Origin: Mesodorylaimus sp. YZB2_4
Taxonomy: Eukaryota; Nematoda; Enoplea; Dorylaimida; Dorylaimidae
Direction: 5' to 3'
DNA: 64,000 nucleotides
Assembly (NCBI GenBank): GCA_030248295.1
Contig: JASANH010000156.1
Span: forward strand, 62,001 to 126,000
In this document: positions 43,627-58,838 of the stretch, piece after piece
How the letters are laid out: each line of letters starts with the position of its first letter
How positions within the stretch are numbered: the stretch's first letter is position 1
Translations under genes and position numbers: made by a program
Notes under the pieces: model-generated
The model's input: the letters and a program-made list of their open reading frames with translations, nothing else
What the model was told of the DNA's origin: nothing
The model's database searches: none

Positions 43627-44176
43627 GGCGAAATGTCTAGAACAGCTCGCTCAGAAATAACTCGCCAAAATCTGTTTGAAGGATTGACGCCAGTTGAAGG
43701 TTTTTAGGCAATTTTTCCCCGACGAGGCCAGACTACTTATTTATGCTTTCCTTATAACGTCGATAAGCGGACTAAGGTGACCTTTGCGCAGAATGCATTC
43801 AATAACCGTTTTGTTATCAACAATGTGATTCAACCGCGATTCATTCACGATTCGGCTTGCACGCACCACACAGACTTCTTTAGGCGCGGTTTGGTACGTC
43901 TTTCAAATAACTAGGTACTGTGTGATTCTTCCTCTGTACACATGATCAGTGTCCCAGAGCGTATTCCCGTTCAAGAGTATCTGAATGCCTTCGACACAGA
44001 AAAGCCTCCATGCAACAAATTAGTTGTAGGCACGCTCTATAAAGCAGATGAACACAACACTTGCTTGTCCTATCACCATCTCGTGTCCTTTGGCCAACAA
44101 ACTTGTCCAGCTTGATGCCAATCTTTGTACTTGGGAGGCATTCGGTATTCGACTGTTTGGCATTGGGTTCCTCAGG

Positions 44177-44210
44177 ACGCTCAACATATACAGTAGTATA
44201 TGTTGAGCGT
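44177..44210. repeat. Perfect hairpin, 15-bp stem, 4-nt loop
   Basis: ACGCTCAACATATAC, loop AGTA, then the exact reverse complement. It abuts the TATGT minisatellite. Confidence 0.8.
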
Positions 44211-44360
44211 ATATGTTAGTATATGTCAGTATATGTTAGTATGTATGTATGTCATATATAGTATGTATAGTATGTCAGTGGGTATGTAGGTATGTCAGTA
44301 GGCATGTATAGTATGTCAGTGTATGTTAGTATATGTCAGTATATGTTACATATGTAGTAG
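44200..44360 (+). repeat. Degenerate TATGTCAG/GTAT minisatellite
   Basis: About 160 bp made of variants of TATGTTAG, TATGTCAG and GTATGTAT in tandem. The hairpin's right arm is itself part of the same sequence style. Confidence 0.7.
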
Positions 44361-44568
44361 ATCACTTCCACCGCTACCTTCTTCAGATGAAGGCACTCAT
44401 GTCGATACAATCTCCTTGATGAACGATTGGATGGTCCGTCTATCGACCACTAATCGATAGTATTAGCACACTCCTCAAAACAGCAAAGTGAAAGGTGCTT
44501 CCATGTGAGAGCAATTTTCGGATTGATTTTACTGCCGAGTATGGCAACTGCTTCACTTTCAACTAACT

Positions 44569-44826
44569 ATGACGTCGCCAATCCCCGAACAATTATATTT
44601 TAGTGGGTACCGTCTCCCTGATCTGCAGCATACAATAAGTCCTCCCCATCGTAGAGAAGCTGTGCACAGACATCTCATTCGGGCAATAGTGCAAGTCAGG
44701 GAACAATGTTCAGTTATACTAAAATTCACTGAAAATTGTTTGGCAGAAGTGAGCAATCGAACAGAACATCTCTTTAGCCACGCTAAGCCTTTTCTCCAGC
44801 CCCCAGGTAAATCGGTTATCATGTAG
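44569..44826 (+). CDS. Hypothetical small protein or first exon
   Basis: An 85-codon frame starting MTSPIPEQLYFSGYRLPD. The middle part (AIVQVREQCSVILKFTENCL) looks like an amphipathic helix. There is no signal peptide or membrane segment. A CAG|GTAAAT donor near the end suggests the frame may be a first exon of a longer gene whose next exon I could not place. No family recognised. Confidence 0.35.
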   Translation: MTSPIPEQLYFSGYRLPDLQHTISPPHRREAVHRHLIRAIVQVREQCSVILKFTENCLAEVSNRTEHLFSHAKPFLQPPGKSVIM

Positions 44827-45978
44827 TCCATATTCTGTTCCTTCACCCTATGTTGCGCATGCCTGCTTTTGCTGGTATTATAAGATAGGAACATGGTTAA
44901 CTCAAGCAGTTTAGCTTTCCTGGGTTGTAAAGGGCCCTGTAAAATATTGGACTACCCCTTCATTTCACGTCAAGTCACTGATGGATCTAACACATCAAGA
45001 CACCCATTTATATTCTTTCGAACTTTAGGTGGCACATGGGTGACCAAGCAGCTGGCGTGTTTATTCGTATCAGAGCATGACGTCAATAAGGCTGGATGAC
45101 GCCACTATCGAGGTGTTCCAACAGGCCACTCGTGTGCGCAGACAGTTTCGGCTGTCGAACAACCCCTCGATTGTCCGAAGAATCCCTTTTGCTGAGGTCT
45201 CCAAGTGAATACACAGGGCGAGCTGCAGCGGCTTTTCCCCATCTGCCTCTCTTATAAGGTTTGACTGCCGGGCTTGCTACTGGGCGGAGTCAAAAATTAA
45301 AAAAACGTGGTGGGTGATCTACTGTAAGGCAGCACAGGGAGTAGTATAGGTACAGGCTCATTGCAAAAGCATTCTTTTCGTTCACAAAAGTCAAGTCTTT
45401 TTTAAATTTGCTCCTCTCTCTGCGTGCTATTTGACCTTGTGATATAAGGACAAAAGGAAACAGAAACTTAGAGGCGTACCGCTGTGCATCTGCGTATCCC
45501 TTCTTCTCAATTAAGGAAAGCCAGTGGGATGGTGGCCTGATTAAATGTTATAGGACCCCAATGTGTCAAATTACTTAACATGTCGATACGGGCATGTTTA
45601 TCGGCAATCAGTCGAGAGATGTGACAAGAGGACCAATGAGATATTATTCGGGTTATATTCGTGACCGTGATGAACAATTCTGTCAAATGGAATTAACCAG
45701 GCGTGGCTTCAAAGCGTCTCCAAGCAACGTCTCGTGAAAACAGGTTTGAAGTAGGAAGAGACAGCTTCGTTATCGATTTCACTCTTTTCGTCGAGGCTTA
45801 TTTGATAAGGTCGAAAGTGAACTCAAACAACTAATGCTAATAAGTGATGACTCTTTCAGAAACTTGCCCTCTACGTCATCTAATCGGAAATGCTAGCGAA
45901 TTGGCTAAATAAGGAATGAATTTAGTTTGAATCATCGAATAATCGCCCGGTCATCTGTTCAGCCAAAAAGAAGAGACC
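44827..45978. other. Intergenic upstream of GPCR 4
   Basis: There is no supported gene. The last 100 bp are the 5' flank of GPCR 4. Confidence 0.4.
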
Positions 45979-47573
45979 ATGGACATACAGTCCGACATGG
46001 TCATGACTTCGATGCAACGAGAGCCACCGAGGCCGTTGGCAGCCGATCATATCCAACTGACATTGCTGATCGTCCTGTTCGCCATTGGAGCTCCAATCAA
46101 CTTGGTCTCATTCAGTAAACTGTGGCGGAGGAAGGCTTTGAGGAGTGCGGGCAGATTGACCATTCTCAAGCTGCATTTGAACGTGGCTGATCTGATGATA
46201 CTGTTCATATACGTGACCAGCACGGCCTGCTGGCAAATAACATTCCAATGGCGAGGGGGGGACATTTTGTGCAAGTGCATCAAATTCCTGCACTCGGCAT
46301 CGTTCCAATTATCGTCCAATATTATGGTTGGTTCTAGCAAGGCCCCCTCGTACCACATGGATTGCCAGGGCAATACACTGTACAAAGACTTACACTTTTT
46401 ACTCTTGCAGGTAGCGGTGGCTCTAGATCGTCTGGTCACTATCGTCCATTTCAATTTGGCTGGTCCGAAACGAGGGAAGAGCTTTCGGAGAAGGAGCAGT
46501 CGGAGATCTCGTCGTAGTTCCAGGAAACGCGCTAGCGACGCCATGGCACTTCGATACGTACGTATCTTTGTCTACACAGCTTGGACAGCTGCTGTTGTTC
46601 TCAACCTGCCTCAGTTCGCTATTTGGCGAGTCTACGCACCTTTCGATCACAGACCACAATGGCACCAGTGCGTGACTGTGTGGGCTATCGGCCAGGATGA
46701 TTGGCCCGTGATGTCTAATGCGACCAGCTCGACGGAAACGTCCACTATCATTTCGCAATTCACCTACGATGTGCTGCAATTGGTGTTTGTTTTCTGGACA
46801 CCAGCTGTGCTCCTGGTCGTATCTTACGTCATCATTATGCTTTATCTGCAACGACTGTGCTCAAAAGAGCAGATGTCAGTTTCGAGCAAGCAAGCGGACG
46901 CCAGTCAGGAAGTCAGGAATCCATTGACATCGAGTCACGAGAGGAGTCTCAAGCGGGCGTCCGTAGCCTACGAAGGAGATAGTGACGAGGAGACACGGGA
47001 CAGGTGGGTCGGGGCGAGTCTGGTGCACTGACTACGTGAGACTTTTACGAATATTGTCTGGATAGCCTCAGGTGGGGTTTTGGGGCCTTGACGTGGTTGT
47101 CACGGTGCGCAGTTGGCGAACCACGCAAGGGGGCTAATCTTTCGTAGCTGATGAGAAGTTCCATTTGAGGCAGCTCTGATTGCTATACAATTTTCAGAAG
47201 GAAAAGCTGTGGGACAAACTGCCCCAGAAAATCCATTTGCTCAATAACGTCATCCACAGCCGCCCCATCCGAGGAGCGTTCCGATAAAGAAGGCGGGATA
47301 GCATCGCGCGACGGTCCCGAAGTAGCCTCTGTTCCAGCTAACATTCAACTAGTCCGCAAGAAGACATTCCGCACCAGCATGATGCTCATCTTCGCGTACC
47401 TGCTCTTCTGGTTGCCTTACAACGTCATGGCCTTGTGGTGGTACATCGACACTGAAGGCTATCGGCGATATGGGTTCAGTCTAAAGTTCTTGAATGTTCT
47501 CATAGTTCTCAATTCCGTGGTCAACCCGTTTATTTATGGAACCTTAGGGAAGACTTGGAAATGTGGAAAGTAA
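45979..47573 (+). CDS. Peptide GPCR 4, GnRH/AKH/vasopressin-like
   Basis: Three exons (45979-46326, 46411-47003 and 47198-47573) join in phase to 438 aa. The core blocks match GPCR 3: GAPINLVSFSKLW, LKLHLNVADLMI, WRGGDILCKCIKFL, SFQLSSNIM, WLPYNVMALWW and NSVVNPFIYGTLG. The first intron (46327-46410, 84 bp) lies in TM3, is a multiple of three and has no stop. I call it an intron because GPCR 3 reads straight through (SSNIMVCVALDR) and because a TTGCAG acceptor is present; its donor GTTGGT is weak. The second intron sits in the third intracellular loop in phase 2, as in GPCR 3. DRY reads DRL. A strongly basic second intracellular loop (RRRSSRRSRRSSRK) is unique to this copy. The tail after TM7 is about eight residues. 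Confidence 0.87.
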
Positions 47574-49787
47574 AGGAGTAAAGATCTGCAAGGCCCGCTC
47601 AGAATAATTAAGCACCGTGACAAACTCAAGTTCCTACGCTGGCTCAGTGAACTAACTGATTGCTGAAAATTCACAAAAAGAGTCCAGTACTAAATTGTAA
47701 ATGCATACACTGAATTGGCCAATGTCATTTAGCCGGTCAACGCACCCCCGGTCAACAAACCCTGAAAGGCGAGACCGTGTGGAGGGAGACTGCCCCACAT
47801 GGTAGCTTTCATCTCTGTCTCCAACGGGGAATGGGGGAGCAGGAACGTGGGATGGGGGATTGGGGAGCAGTGCGAAAAGACTGACGCTGAGTCACTGCAC
47901 CACTGCGATCGAAGTTATATGGATCGAAGCAGTGAACTCTGATCACTCTCTTTGATGCAGGAACCATTGCGGCGTTTCAGAGGCCCGTACGGCAGTCGTT
48001 CCTCTGCGCTGAGAGCGCCACCCGTCAGGGTGATGTTTCAGCTATAAACCAGGTCGGGAAACTTGGTTGACTACCCCGGTTTCTAGTGTTGTGCAAAACC
48101 TGATCCACTAATCCTGATCCACAGTCCACTGATCACTCCCTGCGTTACAGATCCTGACTTATTACGCAGCATCGGATTTGTGACAGATGTCGAGGCCATC
48201 AAAGTCATGACAGTCAAGATATAAAACCTATGACATTGGGTTTGCCCTGGGAGCCCAGCCACGCTTAACTGGGCCATCAGTTGACTTCAGTAGCTATTCA
48301 TTTGCATTCATTCAAGCAGCAAGGAGTTGTGATTTTACCAATCCGTTGGTATTAATAGGGTCATAGTCAGTGACACAGCGAGGAGTGCGGAGTCAAGGAG
48401 TCCAGCTTGACTAGAACTTCGTCCGGCTGTCAAAATTTTTTAACGTTTCCCTTTGTCACGGCCAACAGTATGAGACATGTCTCGATCCCAGGAAAACCGT
48501 GACAGTCAGATAGCATACCTTTCTAGTAAAGAGCATCTGGATCTCACGGCCTTACGAAAGTGCTGATCGCACTAGAAGTTATTCAGGAACGGCGCTGATG
48601 CGAACGCGACTTTTTGGTGATACCAAGTAACTACCAAGCACTGTACTAACAATAAGTATCCAAGCCTAGTACGACTGCGGCCTCTGATTAGCTGGACGCA
48701 AGCGATGGTGTGTTCGCGAACTTGGATGGAAGCGTAAGCCGCAAGAAAGCCGGGAAGGAGCTGAAGCTCAATTTGGAAGAGGGCATAGTGCGGCTGATTG
48801 AGCGAAGGCAACTGCAGCTGTGACTCAGGAGGAAGAATAAAGATTTAACGGGAAGCTGGAGCCAACAGAACAACAAGCCTGAATCGAATTAGAGCGTACA
48901 TTGGTATAACCTGTTTTCTTTGAGCTTATACACACCCTCCACGTTACCGCATAGGCCGAGCGTACATTCCCAAAGAAAACACATAGTATAAAGGAAGATG
49001 CTCGTATCGAGGTCCAACCATGCTGGCATTGGTCAGAGGGTGCTGTCGGACGAATTCACGCCAACTTGCTGAAACTAAAATTGCCAAAGTTCGACGATGA
49101 TCCGCTGCATTCAAGTCATTTTGGGATGCAATCAATACCTTATTTCATTCCAATTATGCCGTTCTCCCAGGTTACGAAGCGCCTCTCCGCTAGTTCAGCT
49201 GATCAGCGCGCTGATTATGGGATAAAGGGTTTGAATTATCGCACAGCAGTAGTATACTGTACAGTGGCATGTTTGAATAAGAGCGGATGATAGACGGTTC
49301 AGTTGGGGCAGTTGAGCAATAGTAAGGGAAGCCTTCAGTAAACGGCTGACGATGTTTGAGTGCGCTTCTATGCGCGTAAGACTCTACTCAAGGCCGATAA
49401 CACGACACTGATCACTTGGATCGTGGCGCCGATCATCAGTTCGGCTAACAGAATTTGAAAGTAAAGTCGTAGAAGCGCGGTCTCCCCCACCAAGTTTTTG
49501 GCGTAGGGCATCAACTAATCTAGCGACAATGGCCAGGAATACAAAAGAAGGGCTACGGTGGGTGGGGGGGAGTAAAAAATATCGACCACTCACGTCAGGT
49601 CGAAAACAGACCCAGAAACAAGCACGCATCAGAGAGGCGGTGCAAAGTTCATTCTGGAAGAAAAGGCACCAATCGCCGCGCACCTCGATATCTGATTGGT
49701 TGGTTCGGCAGTGTGAAACGACTGGGTGTGGGCCCAGTTCTAGTGCCTATATTGAGCGCAAGTAGTTGCGGTAGGTACTGTACTAAA
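47574..49787. other. Intergenic with a dispersed repeat copy
   Basis: I see no supported gene. A reverse-oriented relative of the GCTGAAACATCA repeat lies at about 47930-48060. A CCTGATCCAC motif recurs at about 48100. Short minus-strand frames at 48.6-48.9 kb have no motif. Confidence 0.4.
47930..48060 (-). repeat. Dispersed repeat of the GCTGAAACATCA family
   Basis: On the minus strand this reads GCTGAAACATCACCCTGACG, followed by a GCGCTCTCAGC block, matching the middle of the copies at 35.4 and 38.9 kb. Confidence 0.55.
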
Positions 49788-50744
49788 ATGGCTCCCATAG
49801 CATCGAGCAACTTTTCCGTCGGCGTGCAATTATGGCAATTAGCGAGCGCTATTGTTGTCATCGCTTTCGTATTTTTCCTGGCCTCGACTGTCATATGCGC
49901 TTGTTGCGACACTGGCCGACGAAAGAAAGGCAATGACGTAAAGGCGAAAAAAAGTGACAGCTCCACGATCGAGGGGTGAGTGATTGCGAGTGTGCGTATG
50001 CTAGCATTGTGCAATAAGCGTCCTGTCCAAGGACATTATTTCCATGTCTCTCTCTTGTAGGCGCAGAAAAATGCCATCCACGAAATCGACGTCCAAAATG
50101 GACGACGTGAAAGTTGTGCAGAGCGATCACCATGAGAAGAGTGCCACTTCGAAGACGATCTTTGAAACGGATCCCCCCGCTGCTGCTGATGCATCGATGA
50201 TGCCCACCGCCGCCGTCACTGCTATGCCCCTGACCATTATCGCAATTGACGGAAAGAAACCTGGAGAACAATGCGGAGCTAAAAATTCGACCCCTGCGCA
50301 GCTAAAACGAGGCACTGTACCACCAGATGCTGTGAGTTTCGACGACCCTGCCTACCGGACCCTCGGACGCGACGTGGATGATCCATTTGCCAACTTCCCA
50401 TCGTAAGTCCCCCCCCCCCCATGGCCGTTGATGACATTTATAATTTCATTGGCTAGCCAGAAATAACTTGCTAATCTTGTTACAGTGCGAGGGAAGTGAA
50501 GAAAGTGAGCGAGAAAGCCAAGTTGGATCCTGGCAAGATGTCCGTGGTGGAAGTACAAGTCAAGTGCGCACCTGGTTCCATCCTGCCATGCCATGTATTT
50601 GGTATGCGTGGTGTATGTTTCAGGAAAGTGGCGTCGTCTATGCGCTCACCGCCAGTGAAACCCGCGAGTGAAGTGAAGCCCGCGAGTCAGGTTATGTCGC
50701 TTCGTCGTGTGCCCAGTTCGGGTTCGATTACCGTGCAGACATAG
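49788..50744 (+). CDS. Single-pass membrane protein, unknown
   Basis: Three exons (49788-49975, 50061-50402 and 50486-50744) have phases that match at both junctions and give 262 aa. The N-terminus is short and likely extracellular (one NFS glycosylation site). One membrane segment follows (ASAIVVIAFVFFLASTVICA). After it come CC and a basic stop-transfer run (GRRKKGNDVKAKK), so most of the protein would be cytoplasmic. That part is Ser/Thr/Pro/Lys-rich, without a known domain, and has a YRTLGRDVDDPF segment. Downstream AATAAA lies at 51006. I recognise no family. The upstream in-frame extension lacks an ATG, so 49788 is the start. Confidence 0.65.
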
Positions 50745-52003
50745 GCAAGTAAGTGCCTCGGTCTCCTGGGCAAGCACGGTCAGTGCCGCGCACCTGATTT
50801 ATAGGTCATCCTACAATGGCAGCCTTCGCTTGACAAAACTGTCTCAGAGATGTGAACAGAATCTGATACCTATGTGTTTTCATGTGCGCCCGTGATTGTT
50901 TTGCTGTCGAGTCATAACTGCATTTCACAAACTGTGCCCAGCTTGTGCAGTCGGTCAAACAAAACGCATTGGTGGAAAACCTTCCATAATGTTGTTTATT
51001 ACAGCAATAAAGCATGGTTTCATCAACTCACGCTGGTATGTTGATAGCGATCATCCTTGGTACAACATGTGCAAACAGCCGTGCAAAGGAAAAAACCAAA
51101 TCCAAAGGGTCGCAGAATAATATCATTCAAATTTGAATTCCCGCCATAAACTGGCTGTTTAAAAGTGCGTCACAAGTGCGCTGTTAGGTCTACAGTACGA
51201 ATTCGGTTTGGTTTGGTGTGTCGTTGTTCTGGTTGATCTTTCAAAATTTGGAAATGATGGTGGATGATCGACGGATTTTGCAGACGTTGCGGTAAGTGCA
51301 TATGCTTTAGAGGGATGAGGTGTGTGTTTTTTGTGAGTTAGAGCTTATAAAGCAGCACAGTTTGTCACGATATCTAGTAGGCCCGTAGTAGCCTATCTCT
51401 GTCAACGCTCTAACGTTATCAAAGATGTACAGCATCAAAAACTTTGAAAGTAAGAAAGTGGATAGGGGTAATGCAGTGGACAGCGCCTTAGACAGGCAGG
51501 TGTAGCTTGGCTTGGCAGCAGGCTTAATTTGGTTTCAGTAGTGAACTGCGCATAGCTAGGCCCCCCGTTTTGCACTAGGCTACAACGTTTAGTTATAGAT
51601 ATGTAGCCTAGTGCAAAACGGGAGGGCGCGGGGAGGCGGCAAATTGTTGTACGAAAAGTTCATTTCAATGTCGCTGTACGCACAGTACAGTACTACAATT
51701 TAGTGGGCGCAGGAGTTTCGAGAGCTCTTCATATAGATAGGCCTACCTTATGATGAACGAAGCACATTCCAGATAACGTGCAGAAACCAAGTCGAACATA
51801 AATACATAAGTACGATACCGAAGCGGAAGCGAAAATTTCCGACCGAACGAAATCGAAATTGTGAAAAAAGAGGTACGTATCTGGAATGAGCCAGTGAATA
51901 AACTCAAGGCGTGCTCATGTGTTTTCTGCTAACCCTCGCCATCAATGCCGTTGTCTAGTTGTGCCTTCAGTTCACGGGGCTCTAATTTCTACTACAGTAG
52001 ACA
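50745..52003 (+). other. 3' flank of membrane gene; PIWI leader and 5' UTR intron
   Basis: AATAAA at 51006 could end the upstream gene. A GCG|GTAAGT donor at about 51292 and a TACTACAG acceptor near 51996 suggest a 5' UTR intron of the PIWI gene, about 700 bp long. A 21-bp-stem hairpin at 51564-51622 lies inside that intron. Confidence 0.4.
51564..51622. repeat. Hairpin, 21-bp perfect stem, 17-nt loop
   Basis: CCCGTTTTGCACTAGGCTAC (plus one base) pairs exactly with 51602-51622. It lies upstream of PIWI, probably in its 5' UTR intron. Confidence 0.75.
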
Positions 52004-56234
<4,231 letters not shown>

Positions 56235-57101
56235 AGTTATGGTTAATGTCGATGCAACTCGCTTTTTTAATTTTCCACGTTCGTAACTAATTTGCACTTG
56301 ATCATTTAAGCAGCTTTGGTAAGAACTTTGATGATGCGGGTTGGTCATGATTCGCTAAGACGGAAAAGGAGACGGATGGGCGTACTTTGCTTTGGATAAT
56401 GATGCGAGTAAATGTTGAACCGACGTAAGTGTTGGGGAGCAGACCAGATAAATTTGGGGCTGATTACTCTGATTCCAGTTACTAGGCTGCTGTACAGTAG
56501 TCTGCGAAGCGCTGGTATGTACTGTCTTGAGATGAAGGATTCGAAATGAGGTTCCTGCTGAATAGTGGACTTAAAATGCTTGCAGGGCATTGGTTAGCTT
56601 GACAAGATATGATAGGGCCATATTTGAAATGCATGCTATTACAATCTGACGGCTCGTAAGTGCATTGTGACTGGTTCGAATACTTTCACGAAGGAGAGAC
56701 GCCTATTATGCGTGAACTCGTTCGAGGTACCTACCCAAATCAAGTTGGGACAGAAACTTGCACGAAGGCGGAGATGAAATCGTGTCATTTAGAAATCAAT
56801 GAAGGATGTGAGTACAGAAGAAAGGAAACACGGCCTATTACCCAGAGTGCATACTAGAATGCGTGGAAGGCATCCGTACATGGCCGTGCAATGAACTGGT
56901 TTCACGCGCGGCTGTGAACTTGCGCGGCGATAAAGTTTGAAGCGAGGGTTGAGGAGTAGTGAAAACTTACAGCCTCGCCAACTTGGCTGCATGCGTCAGG
57001 CGTCACAGGGTCGGACCGTCTCTTACAGCTACTGGCTAAGAGTCTGCGAGACAGTTTCGACGGCAGTACAAAAGCGACCACATAACAAGGAGTTGTGGCT
57101 G
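56235..57101. other. Intergenic between PIWI and the first CRAL-TRIO-GOLD gene
   Basis: There is no supported gene. A segment near 56357-56400 (GGATGGGCGTACTTTGCTTT) resembles one near 62520-62560 upstream of the third CRAL-TRIO-GOLD gene, so the tandem copies may share upstream sequence. Confidence 0.4.
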
Positions 57102-58286
57102 ATGGAGCCTGTTATATTAATCGATTGTGATCAGATCAGTGGGGATCACCGATTACTGATTGAGGAGGTCCGTCGGCAACTGGGCCACCTGTTCAATGAC
57201 CACTTCAACACTGACTTTGACATTCTTCGTTGGCTGCAAGGACATAATTTCAATCTCGCCGTCGTTATACCCAAGTTGAAATTGCACTTGAGGGTTCTGG
57301 GGTCGTTCGACATCCGTAAGTACAAGTGGAATGAGCTGATGAAGGACCACTTCCCTTTCGGTTTGCTTGGCTGGACTGGCAAGGACAACAACCTGCTGAT
57401 GATTGACTGCACAGGCCGCATTGATGGGGATGGTTTAAGCAGAACAATTCCGCTTATCGATCTCTTACTCACCACCATATGCCGTGTGGAGACTCGAGCC
57501 CTGAACGAGATCAGGAAACAGGAGGCTGCGACTGGTGCACAATCCGGTCTGCTCTTGGTCATGGACATGGAAGGCATGAACAACAACAGCGTACATATAA
57601 TCATGAATCTGTATCGCGAATTCGGGCTCTTCCTGACCCACCACTACGCCGAGATGTTCCAAAAGATACTCATGATCAACGCGGCTTCCTATCTGCACTA
57701 TATATGGAAGCTGGTCAAACCTTTCCTGCCTGAGCGCACAAGGGGCAAGATAGAAATAATGGGCTCGGATTGGAAGAAGGAGATGTTGAAGTACGTGGAC
57801 GCTGATAAGTTGCCAGTGCATTGGGGCGGCACTATGACTGATCCTGATGGCGATCCGATGTGCAGAAGCCGTGTGATCGTGCCCGTCAAGGTGCCCCCGA
57901 GCCTGTACTGGAAACCGAGCACTGACGAGCCTGCCAAGGACGCTTTGACCACCCTGTACATCGGTGCAGGGAAACACGAGTTCGTGTCCATTCCGGTAAA
58001 TGAGCCTGGTGGAATGTTAAAATGGTATTTCTTCACTGAGGGTGATTTCTCGTTCGGGGTGTATTGGACGGATGATGAGAATGAGTTCGATATGGATGCC
58101 ATGCGCATGGTGTATCCTCATCTAACCCTCGTTGCCCCGGCATCAAGAAGACCAGAAGGATCATCTATTGCGTGCGATCGAGCGGGTGTGTATAGGATCC
58201 GATTCGGCAATGAGCACGCATGGATTTATCGCTTGAAGGTTATATACAAGATCGAATACGAGGCGATAGAGAATACGAAGAAGTGA
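57102..58286 (+). CDS. CRAL-TRIO-GOLD (SEC14-like) lipid-binding protein A
   Basis: This 394-aa protein is encoded in one exon. I chose the ATG at 57102 because it aligns with the starts of the two other copies and gives the same length as copy B; the frame is open further upstream. An N-terminal helical CRAL-TRIO-N region (about residues 15-75, with FDILRWLQGHNFN) is followed by the CRAL-TRIO lipid pocket (about 95-245, LLMIDCTGRIDG, VMDMEGMN, LVKPFLPERT). A C-terminal GOLD beta-domain follows (about 285-385, KWYFFTEGDFSFGVYW). Such proteins carry phosphoinositides, tocopherol or other hydrophobic ligands between membranes. Compared with copy B the pocket has 28 changes in about 120 residues, while the flanks are nearly identical. 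Lack of introns is shared by the three copies. Confidence 0.9.
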   Translation: MEPVILIDCDQISGDHRLLIEEVRRQLGHLFNDHFNTDFDILRWLQGHNFNLAVVIPKLKLHLRVLGSFDIRKYKWNELMKDHFPFGLLGWTGKDNNLLMIDCTGRIDGDGLSRTIPLIDLLLTTICRVETRALNEIRKQEAATGAQSGLLLVMDMEGMNNNSVHIIMNLYREFGLFLTHHYAEMFQKILMINAASYLHYIWKLVKPFLPERTRGKIEIMGSDWKKEMLKYVDADKLPVHWGGTMTDPDGDPMCRSRVIVPVKVPPSLYWKPSTDEPAKDALTTLYIGAGKHEFVSIPVNEPGGMLKWYFFTEGDFSFGVYWTDDENEFDMDAMRMVYPHLTLVAPASRRPEGSSIACDRAGVYRIRFGNEHAWIYRLKVIYKIEYEAIENTKK

Positions 58287-58472
58287 GAAATGTTATTTAT
58301 TGCCCATGCTAACTAATGTAGATATGATCAGCATGAACGCCTCTGCGGTAAAGAAGCCTTATAACATCATATGATGCAAGTGCAATCAGCACGCGTCTTG
58401 GCGGTTTTGGCGAGTTGTTTGTGCTTTTAGTGGGTGTAACTGCAGAAGAGAACTGGAAGGGATGATGGTTTC
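58287..58472. other. 3' flank of gene A
   Basis: There is no gene. This is the short spacer before the fold-back element. Confidence 0.4.
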
Positions 58473-58838
58473 GTAACCAGCAGCCTTGGCGGTTGGGAGT
58501 AATCGTTACGCTCCCCTCACTGGGAGGTCAACCTCTCGGGTTGATTTTTTTAGGTCAGGTATAGTCAGCGCAAGTCCGGCATCCCCCACTACCGCCTGGG
58601 CTCTCCCACCAGCTCCGAAGGGGCTCACGTCGGTAGGACGGCCCTTTGGTTCGTCACGCCAGTAACCAGGGCACCAAGGCGGCGGGAGTCTCTGGGAGGA
58701 AATCTCTGGGCAGAGAGCTCCGAGTGGAGTTAGGCAAGTCTCGCGACTATACCTGACCTAAAAATATCAACCCCAGATGTTGACGTCCCCGCAAGGGGAA
58801 CGTATCGATTACTCCCATCCGCCAGGGCTGCTGGTTAC
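58473..58838. mobile_element. Fold-back element with about 100-bp inverted arms
   Basis: The left arm begins GTAACCAGCAGCCTTGGCGG and the right arm, in reverse complement, begins GTAACCAGCAGCCCTGGCGG. The match continues through GGGAGTAATCG and, further in, through TTTTTAGGTCAGGTATAGTC. The middle is GC-rich and non-coding. Part of the right arm (GGCAAGTCTCGCGACTATAC) belongs to the dispersed family found in the amylase pseudogene. I found no clear target duplication. Confidence 0.7.

Larger units (their letters stand above)
43627..44568. other. Intergenic with hairpin and TATGT repeat
   Basis: There is no supported gene. It contains a perfect hairpin at 44177-44210 and a degenerate TATGT minisatellite immediately after it. 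Confidence 0.45.

Noticed and set aside
44200-44360. CRISPR-like or telomeric array
   Set aside because: Units are short, degenerate and without spacers; it is a simple minisatellite in an animal genome.
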